Below are positions 26,094 to 34,643 of a stretch of 64,000 nucleotides of DNA, piece after piece. Position numbers and translations under genes: made by a program. The DNA is from Bacteroidetes bacterium HGW-Bacteroidetes-10 (GTDB lineage Bacteria; Bacteroidota; Bacteroidia; Bacteroidales; UBA932). Within the stretch, counting starts at the first letter, position 1; the number at the start of each line of letters is the position of its first letter. The stretch lies in contig PHDT01000007.1 of the NCBI GenBank assembly GCA_002842695.1, positions 62,001 to 126,000 on the forward strand, read 5' to 3'. The notes beneath the pieces are model-generated. The model was given only the letters and a program-made list of their open reading frames with translations, searched no databases and was not told the origin of the DNA.

Positions 26094-27184
26094 GTGAACT
26101 GTTATTCATTCTGGCCGTAACAATTGCAGGGTTCGCCCTGCAATTTGTTACAGGGGCTCTCGATTTTTCAATCTTTGCCTCACCTGTTAACATAATGCTT
26201 GCAGCTCTTCTGCTGGCACTTGCTTTTGTAAAGCCGGCCACCACAGTAGGCAGATTCGGTTCCGGAAAGGTGTCGGTGATATTGCTGGTGTCAATTACTC
26301 TTATGTCACTTTACATGGGTCTCGTTCCGGGAAACGATGTTAAGCACTCATGGCCATTTGCATTTACTTATCTGATGATAATGGCAAACCTGGCACTTAC
26401 AATGGGGCGCAGGCTGAGAAACTTCAAACTGAAAAGAGATTACAGCTTCATGCTTAACCATTTTGGTCTCTTTATACTGCTTGTGGCGGCCGGCCCGGGA
26501 TCTGCAGATATGCAGAGATATTTCATGAGAGTTTCAGAAGGTCAGACTGAGTGGAGAGGAGAGAGAGAGGGTTCACAGACGCCGGAAGAGCTTCCCCTGG
26601 CGATAGCTCTAAAGGATTTTTCCATGGAGGAGTATTCGCCTCGCATTGCTCTTATAGACAAAGCGACAGGAGAGACTCAGCCTTCTGGAAAACCTTCACT
26701 TCTTGAGAGTATCGAGGGTTCAGAGGGAGTGATATCTGAGTGGGCTGTTGTTGTTGACACGTTCGATTATCGTCCCCGAATGGCTCCGAGAGCATTTATT
26801 ACCGCAACTCGCAAGGCTGATAATACTGTAACAAGCGGGTGGGTAAGCTGCGGGAATCATTTTCAGCCCTTCTCTGTACTCGATGTGTCAGAGCGACTGT
26901 GTTTCGCAATGACTTTCCCTGAGCCAAAAAAATTTACATCGGATGTAGTGGTATACACTAAAAGCGGAATCGAGAAAAAGGGTTTGGTTGAGGTGAATAA
27001 ACCTCTTACGGCAGGAAGCTGGAAGGTGTATCAGTATTCGTATGATACAAGAGCTGGAAGAGATTCAGAAATATCTGTATTTGAACTGGTTTATGATCCC
27101 TGGATAAAACTGGTTTATACCGGAATTATACTGGTAATGCTTGGATCTTTAACACTATTCTGGAAGGGAGGGAAAAAGGAATGA
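26054..27184 (+). CDS. resB: Cytochrome c biogenesis protein, ResB-like
   Basis: A 376-residue membrane protein of the ResB/Ccs1 family, the heme-delivery partner of CcsA in system II cytochrome c maturation. Hydrophobic helices lie at about 12-32, 38-58, 73-90, 98-115 and 135-155, followed by a long periplasmic domain (about 165-345) and a last helix (about 347-365). It is somewhat shorter than Gram-positive ResB, as usual in nrf-linked versions. It starts inside nrfA, 40 bases before its stop, so translation is coupled. Confidence 0.85.
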   Translation: MAGESKGKQETFISELLFILAVTIAGFALQFVTGALDFSIFASPVNIMLAALLLALAFVKPATTVGRFGSGKVSVILLVSITLMSLYMGLVPGNDVKHSWPFAFTYLMIMANLALTMGRRLRNFKLKRDYSFMLNHFGLFILLVAAGPGSADMQRYFMRVSEGQTEWRGEREGSQTPEELPLAIALKDFSMEEYSPRIALIDKATGETQPSGKPSLLESIEGSEGVISEWAVVVDTFDYRPRMAPRAFITATRKADNTVTSGWVSCGNHFQPFSVLDVSERLCFAMTFPEPKKFTSDVVVYTKSGIEKKGLVEVNKPLTAGSWKVYQYSYDTRAGRDSEISVFELVYDPWIKLVYTGIILVMLGSLTLFWKGGKKE

Positions 27185-27954
27185 GCTGGAGTGAATTCAT
27201 ATATTTTGCAGCCGGTTCGCTGATACTTTGGTATAGCGGAACCTTGTTACTTTACAGGGCAAAAAAGGCGCTTTGGGGAAACTTGCTCATCGTTGCAGGT
27301 TTAACTCTGTTTGCCTCCTTTATTGCGATTCTGTGGAGCTCTATGGACCATCCGCCGCTAAGGACCATGGGAGAAACCAGACTCTGGTACTCGCTCTTTA
27401 TTGTGCTGGTGGGCTACGTAACATACCTGAGGTGGAGATACAAATGGCTTATGGCCTACAGTGTTGTTGTCTCTACAGTCTTTGTTCTGGTAAATATTCT
27501 TAAACCTGAGATACACACAGCCAATCTCATGCCTGCCCTGCAGAGCGTCTGGTTTGTGCCTCATGTGACAGTCTATATTCTTTCATATGCAATGATGGGA
27601 GCAGCTACAATAGCTGCATTGATCGCCCTGTGGAGAGAAGAGGGTAAAGAGGGAGATCTGTTTGCACTTATCGACAACCTTATTTTTATTGGCTTTGGCT
27701 TTCTTGTTGCAGGAATGCTTATGGGTGCTGTCTGGGCAAAAGAGGCCTGGGGAGACTACTGGACATGGGACCCAAAAGAGGTCTGGGCATTTATCACAGC
27801 CGCCTCCTACCTGGTTTACCTGCATGCCTCATATGCCGGTATTTCAAAAAGAAAAGCCCTTATAATAATCCCTCTTGCTTTTATCATGCTCATGATTACC
27901 TGGCTTGGTGTAGAATATCTGGCTGTAGCACAGGAGAGTATCCACTCATACTAA
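27181..27954 (+). CDS. ccsA: Cytochrome c biogenesis protein CcsA/ResC
   Basis: A 257-residue polytopic protein with about eight hydrophobic helices and the tryptophan-rich heme-handling motif WGDYWTWDPKEVW near residue 190, typical of CcsA/CcmC/CcmF. Conserved histidines precede and follow it (PHVTVYIL near 120 and HASY near 217). With ResB it attaches heme to apocytochromes in the periplasm; here it most likely serves the NrfH and NrfA hemes, including the unusual CWACK site. The start overlaps resB by four bases (ATGA). Confidence 0.92.
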   Translation: MSWSEFIYFAAGSLILWYSGTLLLYRAKKALWGNLLIVAGLTLFASFIAILWSSMDHPPLRTMGETRLWYSLFIVLVGYVTYLRWRYKWLMAYSVVVSTVFVLVNILKPEIHTANLMPALQSVWFVPHVTVYILSYAMMGAATIAALIALWREEGKEGDLFALIDNLIFIGFGFLVAGMLMGAVWAKEAWGDYWTWDPKEVWAFITAASYLVYLHASYAGISKRKALIIIPLAFIMLMITWLGVEYLAVAQESIHSY

Positions 27955-27972
27955 AGATTTGTGAAAATTATT

Positions 27973-28005
27973 TTTGGTTGTTAACACTTTTTTCTTCTAC
28001 ATTTG
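27973..28005 (+). promoter_or_regulatory. Promoter of the histidine operon
   Basis: A -33 element TTTG (27973-27976) and a -7 element TACATTTG (27998-28005) are separated by 21 bases, matching the Bacteroidetes sigma-ABfr consensus in sequence and spacing. It lies between ccsA and the leader peptide. Confidence 0.75.
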
Positions 28006-28022
28006 CGAACTCACAAAGAGAC

Positions 28023-28112
28023 ATGTACACAAGTTCAAATATCCATACACTACATCATCATCACCTGTTGTCATACGGCGGGCCGGAGGGTTATTGTGGA
28101 TATATGAGCTAG
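28023..28112 (+). CDS. hisL: Histidine operon leader peptide (attenuator)
   Basis: A 29-codon frame starting 18 bases below the promoter. The peptide is MYTSSNIHTLHHHHLLSYGG followed by PEGYCGYMS, with five histidine codons: one at position 8 and four in a row at 11-14. It is followed by an intrinsic terminator and then hisG. This is the layout of ribosome-mediated attenuation: shortage of charged tRNA-His stalls the ribosome at the histidine run. Just downstream, 28077-28084 can pair with 28138-28145, the left arm of the terminator, giving an antiterminator. No function other than regulation is expected. Confidence 0.88.
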   Translation: MYTSSNIHTLHHHHLLSYGGPEGYCGYMS

Positions 28113-28145
28113 ACAAATTATATTTATTTACCTGAAGGGCTTGCC
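28077..28145 (+). promoter_or_regulatory. Candidate antiterminator of the his leader
   Basis: GGCGGGCC at 28077-28084 pairs over eight positions (two of them G-U) with 28138-28145, and AGG 28087-28089 extends the helix with CCT 28131-28133. Forming it destroys the terminator stem. The left arm begins 12 bases after the last histidine codon, just beyond the edge of a ribosome stalled there. Confidence 0.65.
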
Positions 28146-28167
28146 GGTTGGCAAGCCCTTTTTTTTT
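28135..28167 (+). terminator. Attenuator terminator before hisG
   Basis: A nine-pair stem GGGCTTGCC/GGCAAGCCC (28137-28145 with 28150-28158) with tetraloop GGTT is followed by nine T. It lies between the leader peptide and hisG, 11 bases before the hisG ATG. Confidence 0.9.
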
Positions 28168-28177
28168 ATTCAACATT

Positions 28178-29029
28178 ATGATAAGACTGGCAATACAGGC
28201 AAAAGGAAGGCTCAGCGAAGAGAGCACTCAGCTTCTGAATGAGTGCGGGCTCTCGGTAGATCAGAGCAAGCGGAAACTGCTCGCCAAGTGCGAGGATTTC
28301 CCGCTGGAGGTGCTCTACCTCAGGGATGATGACATCCCCGGCGCGGTTGCAACAGGAGTTGCAGACATAGGAATTGTAGGGATGAATGAAGTCGTGGAGA
28401 GAGGCTTTGGTGTAAATGTAGTCCACAAGATGGGCTTTGGCAAGTGCCGTATCTCACTTGCAATTCCAAAAGGAGAGGAGTATAACGGAATTGAGTGGTT
28501 TTCCGGACGCAGGGTGGCTACCTCATATCCGGTTATACTTGCAAAATTCTTTAAGGAGAAGGGTGTTATTGCTGATATCCATCAGATTGCCGGTTCGGTT
28601 GAGGTCGCCCCATCTGTGGGTATGGCCGATGCAATTTTTGATATTGTCAGCTCAGGGGGAACCCTTATTTCCAATGGTTTGAAGGAGGTAGAGAAAGTTT
28701 TTTGGTCGGAAGCCGCTCTCATAGCAAACAGAGAATTAGGCCCAGAAAAACTATTAATTGTGGAGAAGTTGCTGGCAAGGTTTGAGGCTGTGGAGAGAAG
28801 CCGGGGTATGAAGTATCTTCTTATGAACCTGCCTCAGAACATGGTTGAGGGAGTCTCTGCGCTCCTGCCGGGAATGAGAAGCCCCACAGTGTTTCCGCTT
28901 GCACAGGAGGGGTGGTGCTCAATGCATGTTGTTGTCGCAGAGAGAGAGCTCTGGCCCAAACTGGAGAAGCTCAAATCTCTTGGTGCAGAGGGAATTTTAG
29001 TATTATCACTTGATAAAATGATGCCATGA
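28178..29029 (+). CDS. hisG: ATP phosphoribosyltransferase HisG (long form)
   Basis: A 283-residue enzyme for the first step of histidine synthesis, joining ATP and PRPP. The N-terminal IRLAIQAKGRLSEES and the central PRPP-binding region (DIVSSGGTLISNGL near residue 165) are conserved. The length includes the C-terminal ACT-like regulatory domain of long-form HisG, which binds histidine for feedback inhibition, so no HisZ partner is needed. ATG 28178 was chosen; an in-frame TTG at 28148 lies inside the terminator. The end overlaps hisD by four bases. Confidence 0.96.
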   Translation: MIRLAIQAKGRLSEESTQLLNECGLSVDQSKRKLLAKCEDFPLEVLYLRDDDIPGAVATGVADIGIVGMNEVVERGFGVNVVHKMGFGKCRISLAIPKGEEYNGIEWFSGRRVATSYPVILAKFFKEKGVIADIHQIAGSVEVAPSVGMADAIFDIVSSGGTLISNGLKEVEKVFWSEAALIANRELGPEKLLIVEKLLARFEAVERSRGMKYLLMNLPQNMVEGVSALLPGMRSPTVFPLAQEGWCSMHVVVAERELWPKLEKLKSLGAEGILVLSLDKMMP

Positions 29030-30306
29030 CAGAAATTATTTACTATCCGGACAGAGATATCAAAAAGAGAATTTTGTCCCGCCCCTTTTCAGAAGACTCT
29101 TCGGTTGAAGATGCAGTAAAAGACATAATTGCAGATGTCCGCAGAAATGGTGATTCTGCTCTTTTCAGATATGCAAGGGTTCTTGATGGAGCAAAACTTG
29201 AAACTCTTCTGGTTTCGGAGAGTGAAATTAATGAGAGTGCTCAGTCTGTAAGCCGGGAGCTTAAAGAAGCAATTGCAATTGCAGCAGAGAACATATCTGC
29301 ATTTCACAGAGCTCAGCTTACTCAGGAGGTTAATCTTGAAACTACTGCCGGTGTGAGATGTGTTCAAAGGAGATTGCCGGTAAAAAAAGTGGGACTCTAT
29401 GTTCCCGGCGGTTCTGCACCTCTCTTTTCGACGGTTCTGATGCTTGCAATCCCCGCAAAAATTGCCGGATGTGAAGAGATAACGCTCTTTACTCCGCCTT
29501 CTAAAGATGGCTCAGTTAATCAGGCTATACTTTACGCTGCAAAGGTAGCAGGTGTTGACAGGGTTGTTAAGAGCGGAGGCGCACAGGCTGTTGCTGCTAT
29601 GGCTTTTGGCACTGAAACCATCTCGCCTTGTGACAAGATATTCGGCCCCGGAAACCGGTATGTGGCCACAGCCAAACAGCAGGTGAGCAGCAGGGTATCT
29701 GTTGATATGTTTGCAGGACCCTCTGAGGTAATGGTTATTGCAGATGAGACTGCAGTTCCCTCATTTGCGGCTGCAGACCTTCTGTCGCAGGCAGAGCATG
29801 GTGCAGATTCTCAGGTATTGCTGCTTACCACTTCTGAATCATTTGCGTTAAAGTGCAGTGAAGAGATTAAAAAGCAACTTGCTGCTCTCTCCAGAAAGAG
29901 AGAGCTGGAAGGGGCTCTCAGAAACAGCAGGATTGTTGTTCTTGAGAACCTTGACCAGGCTGTTGAGATGGCAAATGAGTATGCCTCCGAGCACCTGATA
30001 ATAGTAACAGAAGATCCATGGAAGATTGCTAATCTAATTACTGCGGCAGGAAGTGTTTTTATTGGAAACTACTCTCCCGAAAGCGCTGGAGACTATGCCT
30101 CGGGCACTAACCACACACTGCCAACAGGCGGCTGGGCTAAGTCTCAGGGGGGAATATCAACAGACAGTTTTTGCAGAACAATTACATACCAGGAGTTATC
30201 AAGGGAGGGGCTCTCAATCCTAAGCAAAACGATTGAAGTCATGGCTCTTGCAGAGGGGCTTGAGGCTCACTGTAATGCTGTTAAAGTAAGAATGGAGGAG
30301 CTGTAA
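29026..30306 (+). CDS. hisD: Histidinol dehydrogenase HisD
   Basis: A 426-residue zinc enzyme that oxidises histidinol to histidine in two NAD-dependent steps. Conserved blocks include KKVGLYVPGGSAPLFSTVLM near 120, FGPGNRYVATAKQQV near 205, DMFAGPSEVMV near 228, LLSQAEHGADSQVLL near 250 and the zinc/active-site SAGDYASGTNHTLPT near 350. Length is typical. It sits second in the operon, coupled to hisG by ATGA overlap. Confidence 0.97.
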   Translation: MTEIIYYPDRDIKKRILSRPFSEDSSVEDAVKDIIADVRRNGDSALFRYARVLDGAKLETLLVSESEINESAQSVSRELKEAIAIAAENISAFHRAQLTQEVNLETTAGVRCVQRRLPVKKVGLYVPGGSAPLFSTVLMLAIPAKIAGCEEITLFTPPSKDGSVNQAILYAAKVAGVDRVVKSGGAQAVAAMAFGTETISPCDKIFGPGNRYVATAKQQVSSRVSVDMFAGPSEVMVIADETAVPSFAAADLLSQAEHGADSQVLLLTTSESFALKCSEEIKKQLAALSRKRELEGALRNSRIVVLENLDQAVEMANEYASEHLIIVTEDPWKIANLITAAGSVFIGNYSPESAGDYASGTNHTLPTGGWAKSQGGISTDSFCRTITYQELSREGLSILSKTIEVMALAEGLEAHCNAVKVRMEEL

Positions 30307-30307
30307 C

Positions 30308-31921
30308 ATGAATATTGAGAGTTTAGTCAGAAGAAATATCAGAGAACTCGTTCCCTACTCGACGGCAAGAGATGAGTGCGGCCTTGAGAGCGGAATATTT
30401 CTTGATGCGAATGAAAGCCCGTTTAACAATGGATTCAATCGCTATCCAGATCCGGCGCAATTAAAGCTAAAACAGATATATTCATTAGTTACCGGAATCC
30501 CTTCAGAGAACTTGTTTGCAGGTAATGGCAGCGATGAGGCGATAGACCTGCTTATAAGAGTCTTCTGTGAACCAGGAGCAGATAACATTGTCACCATCTC
30601 TCCGACATACGGAATGTACAGAACTGCAGCTGCTGTTAACGACATCAAATGTACAGAGGTTCCGCTTGAGGCAGATTTCTCACTTAATCCGCAAAAGTTA
30701 CTGAAGGCGTGTGCTGCAGAGACAAAGATTATTTTTCTCTGTTCCCCGAATAATCCAACAGGGAATCTCCTTAATAAAGATTCTGTTGAGACAGTCATCA
30801 GAAATTTCAGGGGAATTGTAGTTGTAGATGAAGCCTACATTGACTTTTCGGGTGACGGGGGTTTTGCAGGTAAGGTCAATACATTTCCCAACCTGGTAGT
30901 GTTGAGAACCCTGTCAAAGGCATGGGGTATGGCCGGCCTGAGGGTAGGGTTTGCGATTGCTTCCGCCCCTCTGGTCTCATTCCTCAGCAAGGTAAAATAT
31001 CCTTACAATGTTAACACCCTGAGTCAGGAGAAGGCTGTATCCCTGCTTAAAAGAGGAAACAGAAGCCAGCTTGACACTGTCATTTTCGAACGGGAGAGGG
31101 TGGCATCTGAGCTAAAGCTGGTTTCGGATGTGGTTGAGGTATTTCCCTCTGATGCAAACTTCCTTCTTGTAAGGTTTAAGGACTCAAAAGAGGTGTTCCG
31201 GAGGCTTCTTAACAGCGGCATTATTGTAAGAGACAGAACATCTGCTGAAGGCTGCAGAGGTGCACTGAGAATAAGCATAGGCACCGGAAGTGAAAATACT
31301 CTTCTTCTTGACAGGATAAAGGGAACCTGTGCAGGCAATGCTCTTTCGCTGCTCTGCCGGCAGCGGAGTACAGCTGAGACAATGATTTCGGTTAAGATTG
31401 ATCCCGGTGGAAATCTGGTTAATGAGATTTCAACAGGTATACCATTTTTCAACCATATGCTTGAGCAGATTCCTGTACATGGCGGTTTTTCGCTGCAGTT
31501 ATGGGCATCGGGTGACCTGGAAAACGGTGCTCACCACACAATTGAAGATGTTGCAATTGTGGTTGGGGAGGCTCTGAGTGAGCTGGTTGCATCTGTGCCT
31601 GGCAATAATCGTTATGGGTTCTCTCTTCCAATGGATGAGTCATCTGCGTCAGTCCTGATTGATACCGGAGGCAGGGCATATCTGAAGTGGGAAGCAGATT
31701 TTCCTGCAGAGTATGTTGAGGGAATTGAGTCAGATATGTTCAGACACTTCTTCGACACCCTCTCCAGGAGCATGAAAGCTACAATTCATGTGAAGGCCGG
31801 GGGGACAAATGCCCACCATGTCGCTGAAGCTATCTTCAAAGCATTTGCCAGAGCATTGCGAACCGCACTGAGCTCATCCGGAGACGACACAAAAATTCAA
31901 AGCAGCAAAGGAGTGTTATGA
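30308..31921 (+). CDS. hisC-hisB: Fused histidinol-phosphate aminotransferase (HisC) and imidazoleglycerol-phosphate dehydratase (HisB IGPD domain)
   Basis: A 537-residue two-domain protein. Residues 1 to about 340 are HisC, a PLP aminotransferase with LDANESPFN (32-40), CSPNNPTGN (145-153), DEAYIDF (174-180) and the PLP lysine in TLSKAWG (K204). Residues 351 to about 530 are IGPD with RQRSTAET, GIPFFNHML and both metal-binding HH motifs (HHTIED at 409-414 and HHVAE at 503-507). The second half lacks the HAD phosphatase domain found in bifunctional HisB. The frame is continuous with a short linker, so it is a real fusion, not an annotation artefact. In this operon it replaces separate hisC and hisB genes. 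Confidence 0.93.
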   Translation: MNIESLVRRNIRELVPYSTARDECGLESGIFLDANESPFNNGFNRYPDPAQLKLKQIYSLVTGIPSENLFAGNGSDEAIDLLIRVFCEPGADNIVTISPTYGMYRTAAAVNDIKCTEVPLEADFSLNPQKLLKACAAETKIIFLCSPNNPTGNLLNKDSVETVIRNFRGIVVVDEAYIDFSGDGGFAGKVNTFPNLVVLRTLSKAWGMAGLRVGFAIASAPLVSFLSKVKYPYNVNTLSQEKAVSLLKRGNRSQLDTVIFERERVASELKLVSDVVEVFPSDANFLLVRFKDSKEVFRRLLNSGIIVRDRTSAEGCRGALRISIGTGSENTLLLDRIKGTCAGNALSLLCRQRSTAETMISVKIDPGGNLVNEISTGIPFFNHMLEQIPVHGGFSLQLWASGDLENGAHHTIEDVAIVVGEALSELVASVPGNNRYGFSLPMDESSASVLIDTGGRAYLKWEADFPAEYVEGIESDMFRHFFDTLSRSMKATIHVKAGGTNAHHVAEAIFKAFARALRTALSSSGDDTKIQSSKGVL

Positions 31922-32514
31922 CAGCAATAATTGACTATGGTTCAGGTAATATATTCTCTCTTGGCGCAGCTCTGGAGAGAATTGGAGAGGAGTATACAGT
32001 AACATCAGAAGAGTCAGTTATTCTTGCTGCAGAGAGGCTGATTCTTCCCGGGGTGGGAGAGGCTTCGCACGCCATGAGAGTTATCCGGGAGCGTAAGCTT
32101 GATCATATAATTGAGAAAACCAGCGTTCCTGTACTTGGCATCTGCATAGGGATGCAGCTAATGTGCAGCTATAGTGAAGAGGGAGATACTCCGTGTCTGG
32201 GATATTTTGCCACTTCAGTTAAGAGGCTTCTTCCAGAGGGAGTGAAGATACCTCATATGGGGTGGAACAGTATTAACGGCGTTAAAGGCTCTCTTTTCGA
32301 GGGGATTAAAGAGGGTGAGTGTTTCTATTTTGTCCATTCATTTGCTCCTGCTCCCTCTCTTTCAGCAACTTCAATGACAAAGCATGGCTCTCTGTTTTCA
32401 TCCTCTCTGGAATCCGGCAGGTTTTTCGGGACTCAGTTCCACCCGGAGAAAAGCGGTGAAGCGGGCGAAAGGGTTCTCAGGAATTTTATTAATATCAGAA
32501 ACAAGAGCTTATGA
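31918..32514 (+). CDS. hisH: Imidazole glycerol phosphate synthase glutaminase subunit HisH
   Basis: A 198-residue class I glutamine amidotransferase that supplies ammonia to HisF. The catalytic triad is Cys76 in GICIGMQLM with His175 and Glu177 in GTQFHPEKSG. Overlaps the fused hisCB gene by four bases and hisA by four bases, so translation is coupled through the operon. Confidence 0.96.
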   Translation: MTAIIDYGSGNIFSLGAALERIGEEYTVTSEESVILAAERLILPGVGEASHAMRVIRERKLDHIIEKTSVPVLGICIGMQLMCSYSEEGDTPCLGYFATSVKRLLPEGVKIPHMGWNSINGVKGSLFEGIKEGECFYFVHSFAPAPSLSATSMTKHGSLFSSSLESGRFFGTQFHPEKSGEAGERVLRNFINIRNKSL

Positions 32515-33248
32515 AAAGCAAAATAGAGATAATACCGGCAATAGATGTAATTGACGGAAGATGCGTCAGGCTTGCCATGGGAGATTACGGAAAAGAGTTC
32601 CGATACTCCTTTGACCCGCTTGAGCTTGCACTGAAGTATCAGGATATGGGACTTACGAAGTTGCACCTGGTAGATCTTGACGGGGCAAAAGGATCTGGGC
32701 CCCGCAATCTGAGAGTGCTTGAACGGATAGCATCCGGAACTTCACTCTTTATAGAGTTTGGCGGAGGGGTTAAATCGCTCGAATCTGCAGGTAGAGTATT
32801 ATCTGCAGGGGCGGGTAGAGTAGTTGCGGGAAGCGTTGCAGTTACAAATCCGCTTCTTACTTCACAACTCATTGAAATATATGGTCCTGATAAAATTGTG
32901 CTTGGTCTCGATTTATATGAAGGCAAGATTGCGATAAACGGATGGATAGATAAGATTGATAGTAATATAGAAGATGTTATATCATATTATACTGCACTCA
33001 ATATTAAAACTATAATCTGTACAGATATTTCAAAAGACGGAATGCTTTCCGGACCGGCTTACGGACTTTATAAGAGTCTCTCTGCGAAGTATCCGGAACT
33101 GGATATAATTGCCTCCGGAGGAGTCTCCTCTTTTTCAGATATTGTACAGCTAAACACCAGCGGCGCAAAAGGAATAATAATTGGTAAGGCCTTTTATGAC
33201 GGAATTATTAATGAGAAGGAGGTAAAAGAATGGTTAGAAAGCGAATAA
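32511..33248 (+). CDS. hisA: ProFAR isomerase HisA
   Basis: A 245-residue (beta/alpha)8 barrel that isomerises phosphoribosylformimino-AICAR ribotide. The two phosphate-binding half-barrel signatures are visible: IEFGGGVKSLESAGRVL near 83 and IIASGGVSSFSDI near 202, with the catalytic Asp in IPAIDVIDG at the N-terminus and Asp in CTDISKDGM near 165. It overlaps hisF by 19 bases. Confidence 0.96.
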   Translation: MKSKIEIIPAIDVIDGRCVRLAMGDYGKEFRYSFDPLELALKYQDMGLTKLHLVDLDGAKGSGPRNLRVLERIASGTSLFIEFGGGVKSLESAGRVLSAGAGRVVAGSVAVTNPLLTSQLIEIYGPDKIVLGLDLYEGKIAINGWIDKIDSNIEDVISYYTALNIKTIICTDISKDGMLSGPAYGLYKSLSAKYPELDIIASGGVSSFSDIVQLNTSGAKGIIIGKAFYDGIINEKEVKEWLESE

Positions 33249-33985
33249 TTCCCTGCCTTGATGTTCTTGACGGAAAGACAGTAAAGGGTGTAAATTTTAT
33301 CAACCTCAGAGAGATGGGAGATCCTGTCGAGATGGGACGCTACTATGCAGAGCAGGGAGCAGATGAACTTGTTTATCTGGATATCAGTGCCTCTTATGAG
33401 GGAAGAGGGACTTTCAGAAGCCTGGTCAGCAGAATAGCAAAGGGGATAAACATTCCATTTACTGTAGGCGGAGGTATTTCTTCTGCAGATGATGCATCTG
33501 CCTTGCTTGACTCAGGGGCTGACAAGGTGTCGGTCAACACCTCTGCCCTTGAAAATCCTGATTTGATTGATAAAATTGCTTCAAAATTCGGGTCTCAGTT
33601 TATTGTTGTTGCTGTTGATGCCCTAGAAAGGGACGGTCTATGGCAGGTAATGAAAAAGGGAGGCCGTTATGCAGCAAACAGAGAGTTGTTCGAGTGGTCA
33701 GAAGAGGCATGCAGCCGGGGTGCAGGAGAGATACTCTTCACATCTGTGGGTCATGACGGGACCCGTGGCGGATTTGCATGCAGTACCCTCTCTTTGTTAA
33801 GTTCAATGCTCCCGGTTCCTGTAATTGCATCGGGAGGTGCTGGTAATATGAGTCACTTTGCTCAGGTTTTTAGTGATGGAAAGGCAGATGCAGCTCTTGC
33901 AGCATCTGTGTTTCACAGCGGGGAGATACCAGTTCCGGTACTTAAGAAATGGCTCGATAGCCAGGGAATTAATGTCAGGATTTAG
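33230..33985 (+). CDS. hisF: Imidazole glycerol phosphate synthase cyclase subunit HisF
   Basis: A 251-residue (beta/alpha)8 barrel cyclase that uses HisH-derived ammonia to make imidazole glycerol phosphate and AICAR. Key segments are RIIPCLDVLDGKTVKGVNF with the catalytic Asp near residue 11, FTVGGGISSADDA near 78, TSVGHDGTRGGFA with the second catalytic Asp near 175-180, and VIASGGAGNMSHF near 198. Starts within the end of hisA. Confidence 0.97.
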   Translation: MVRKRIIPCLDVLDGKTVKGVNFINLREMGDPVEMGRYYAEQGADELVYLDISASYEGRGTFRSLVSRIAKGINIPFTVGGGISSADDASALLDSGADKVSVNTSALENPDLIDKIASKFGSQFIVVAVDALERDGLWQVMKKGGRYAANRELFEWSEEACSRGAGEILFTSVGHDGTRGGFACSTLSLLSSMLPVPVIASGGAGNMSHFAQVFSDGKADAALAASVFHSGEIPVPVLKKWLDSQGINVRI

Positions 33986-34037
33986 TTAAAGGATATTTAA
34001 ACATTTACTGAAGTGATAACACTTATTGAAAAGAATT

Positions 34038-34640
34038 ATGAAAATTGAAACAAAATTAATATTTAAGCAGGATTCTGACCTTATACCGGCAGTAATCCAG
34101 GATGACAAGACGCTTAAAGTTCTTATGCTTGGCTATATGAACAGAGATGCGTACAAAAAGACAATTGAGGAGGGGCGGGTAACATTTTTCAGCCGTTCCC
34201 GCCAGAGGTTGTGGACAAAAGGGGAGAGCAGTAATAACTTTCTTAAAGTGAAGAGTATTGAGGCAGATTGTGATAACGATACACTGCTGGTAAGAGCAGA
34301 TCCTGCAGGTCCGGTTTGTCATACAGGTTCAAATTCATGTTTTAATAATGAACTTTCAGAGGGTTTTTTAGGGAAACTTACACAGGTGATTAAGGAGAGA
34401 CATAATGATATGCCTCAGGGATCTTACACAACCACGCTTTTTGAGAAAGGTGCCGAGAGGATTTCAAAGAAGGTTGGAGAAGAGGCTGCCGAAGTTATTA
34501 TTGAGGCTATCAAAGGGGATAAAAAAAGACTGGTATATGAAGCCGGGGACCTCATATACCATCTTCTTGTGTTGCTTGAACTGTACGGCCTTTCAATTAG
34601 TGATATTGAAAAAGAGCTGTACAGCCGTCACTCGGAATAA
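34038..34640 (+). CDS. hisIE: Bifunctional PR-AMP cyclohydrolase / PR-ATP pyrophosphatase HisIE
   Basis: A 200-residue fusion catalysing steps two and three of the pathway. The HisI half (to about 110) has LGYMNRDA, TFFSRSRQRLWTKGESS, the metal-binding DCDND, and GPVCHTGSNSCF. The HisE half carries the MazG-like VGEEAAEVIIEAI with the metal-binding glutamates. ATG 34038 was chosen over a TTG 12 bases upstream. It is the last gene of the operon, 52 bases after hisF, and ends three bases short of the convergent fhs gene. Confidence 0.95.
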   Translation: MKIETKLIFKQDSDLIPAVIQDDKTLKVLMLGYMNRDAYKKTIEEGRVTFFSRSRQRLWTKGESSNNFLKVKSIEADCDNDTLLVRADPAGPVCHTGSNSCFNNELSEGFLGKLTQVIKERHNDMPQGSYTTTLFEKGAERISKKVGEEAAEVIIEAIKGDKKRLVYEAGDLIYHLLVLLELYGLSISDIEKELYSRHSE

Positions 34641-34643
34641 ATT

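Noticed and set aside
27765-28022. Long frame ending at 28112 that begins inside ccsA
   Set aside because: Only its last 29 codons make sense, as the his leader peptide with its own promoter; the rest is ccsA read in another frame.
30308-31921. The HisC-IGPD joint as a sequencing frameshift
   Set aside because: Both halves are in the same frame with an ordinary linker and intact motifs; a frameshift would have to restore the frame exactly.
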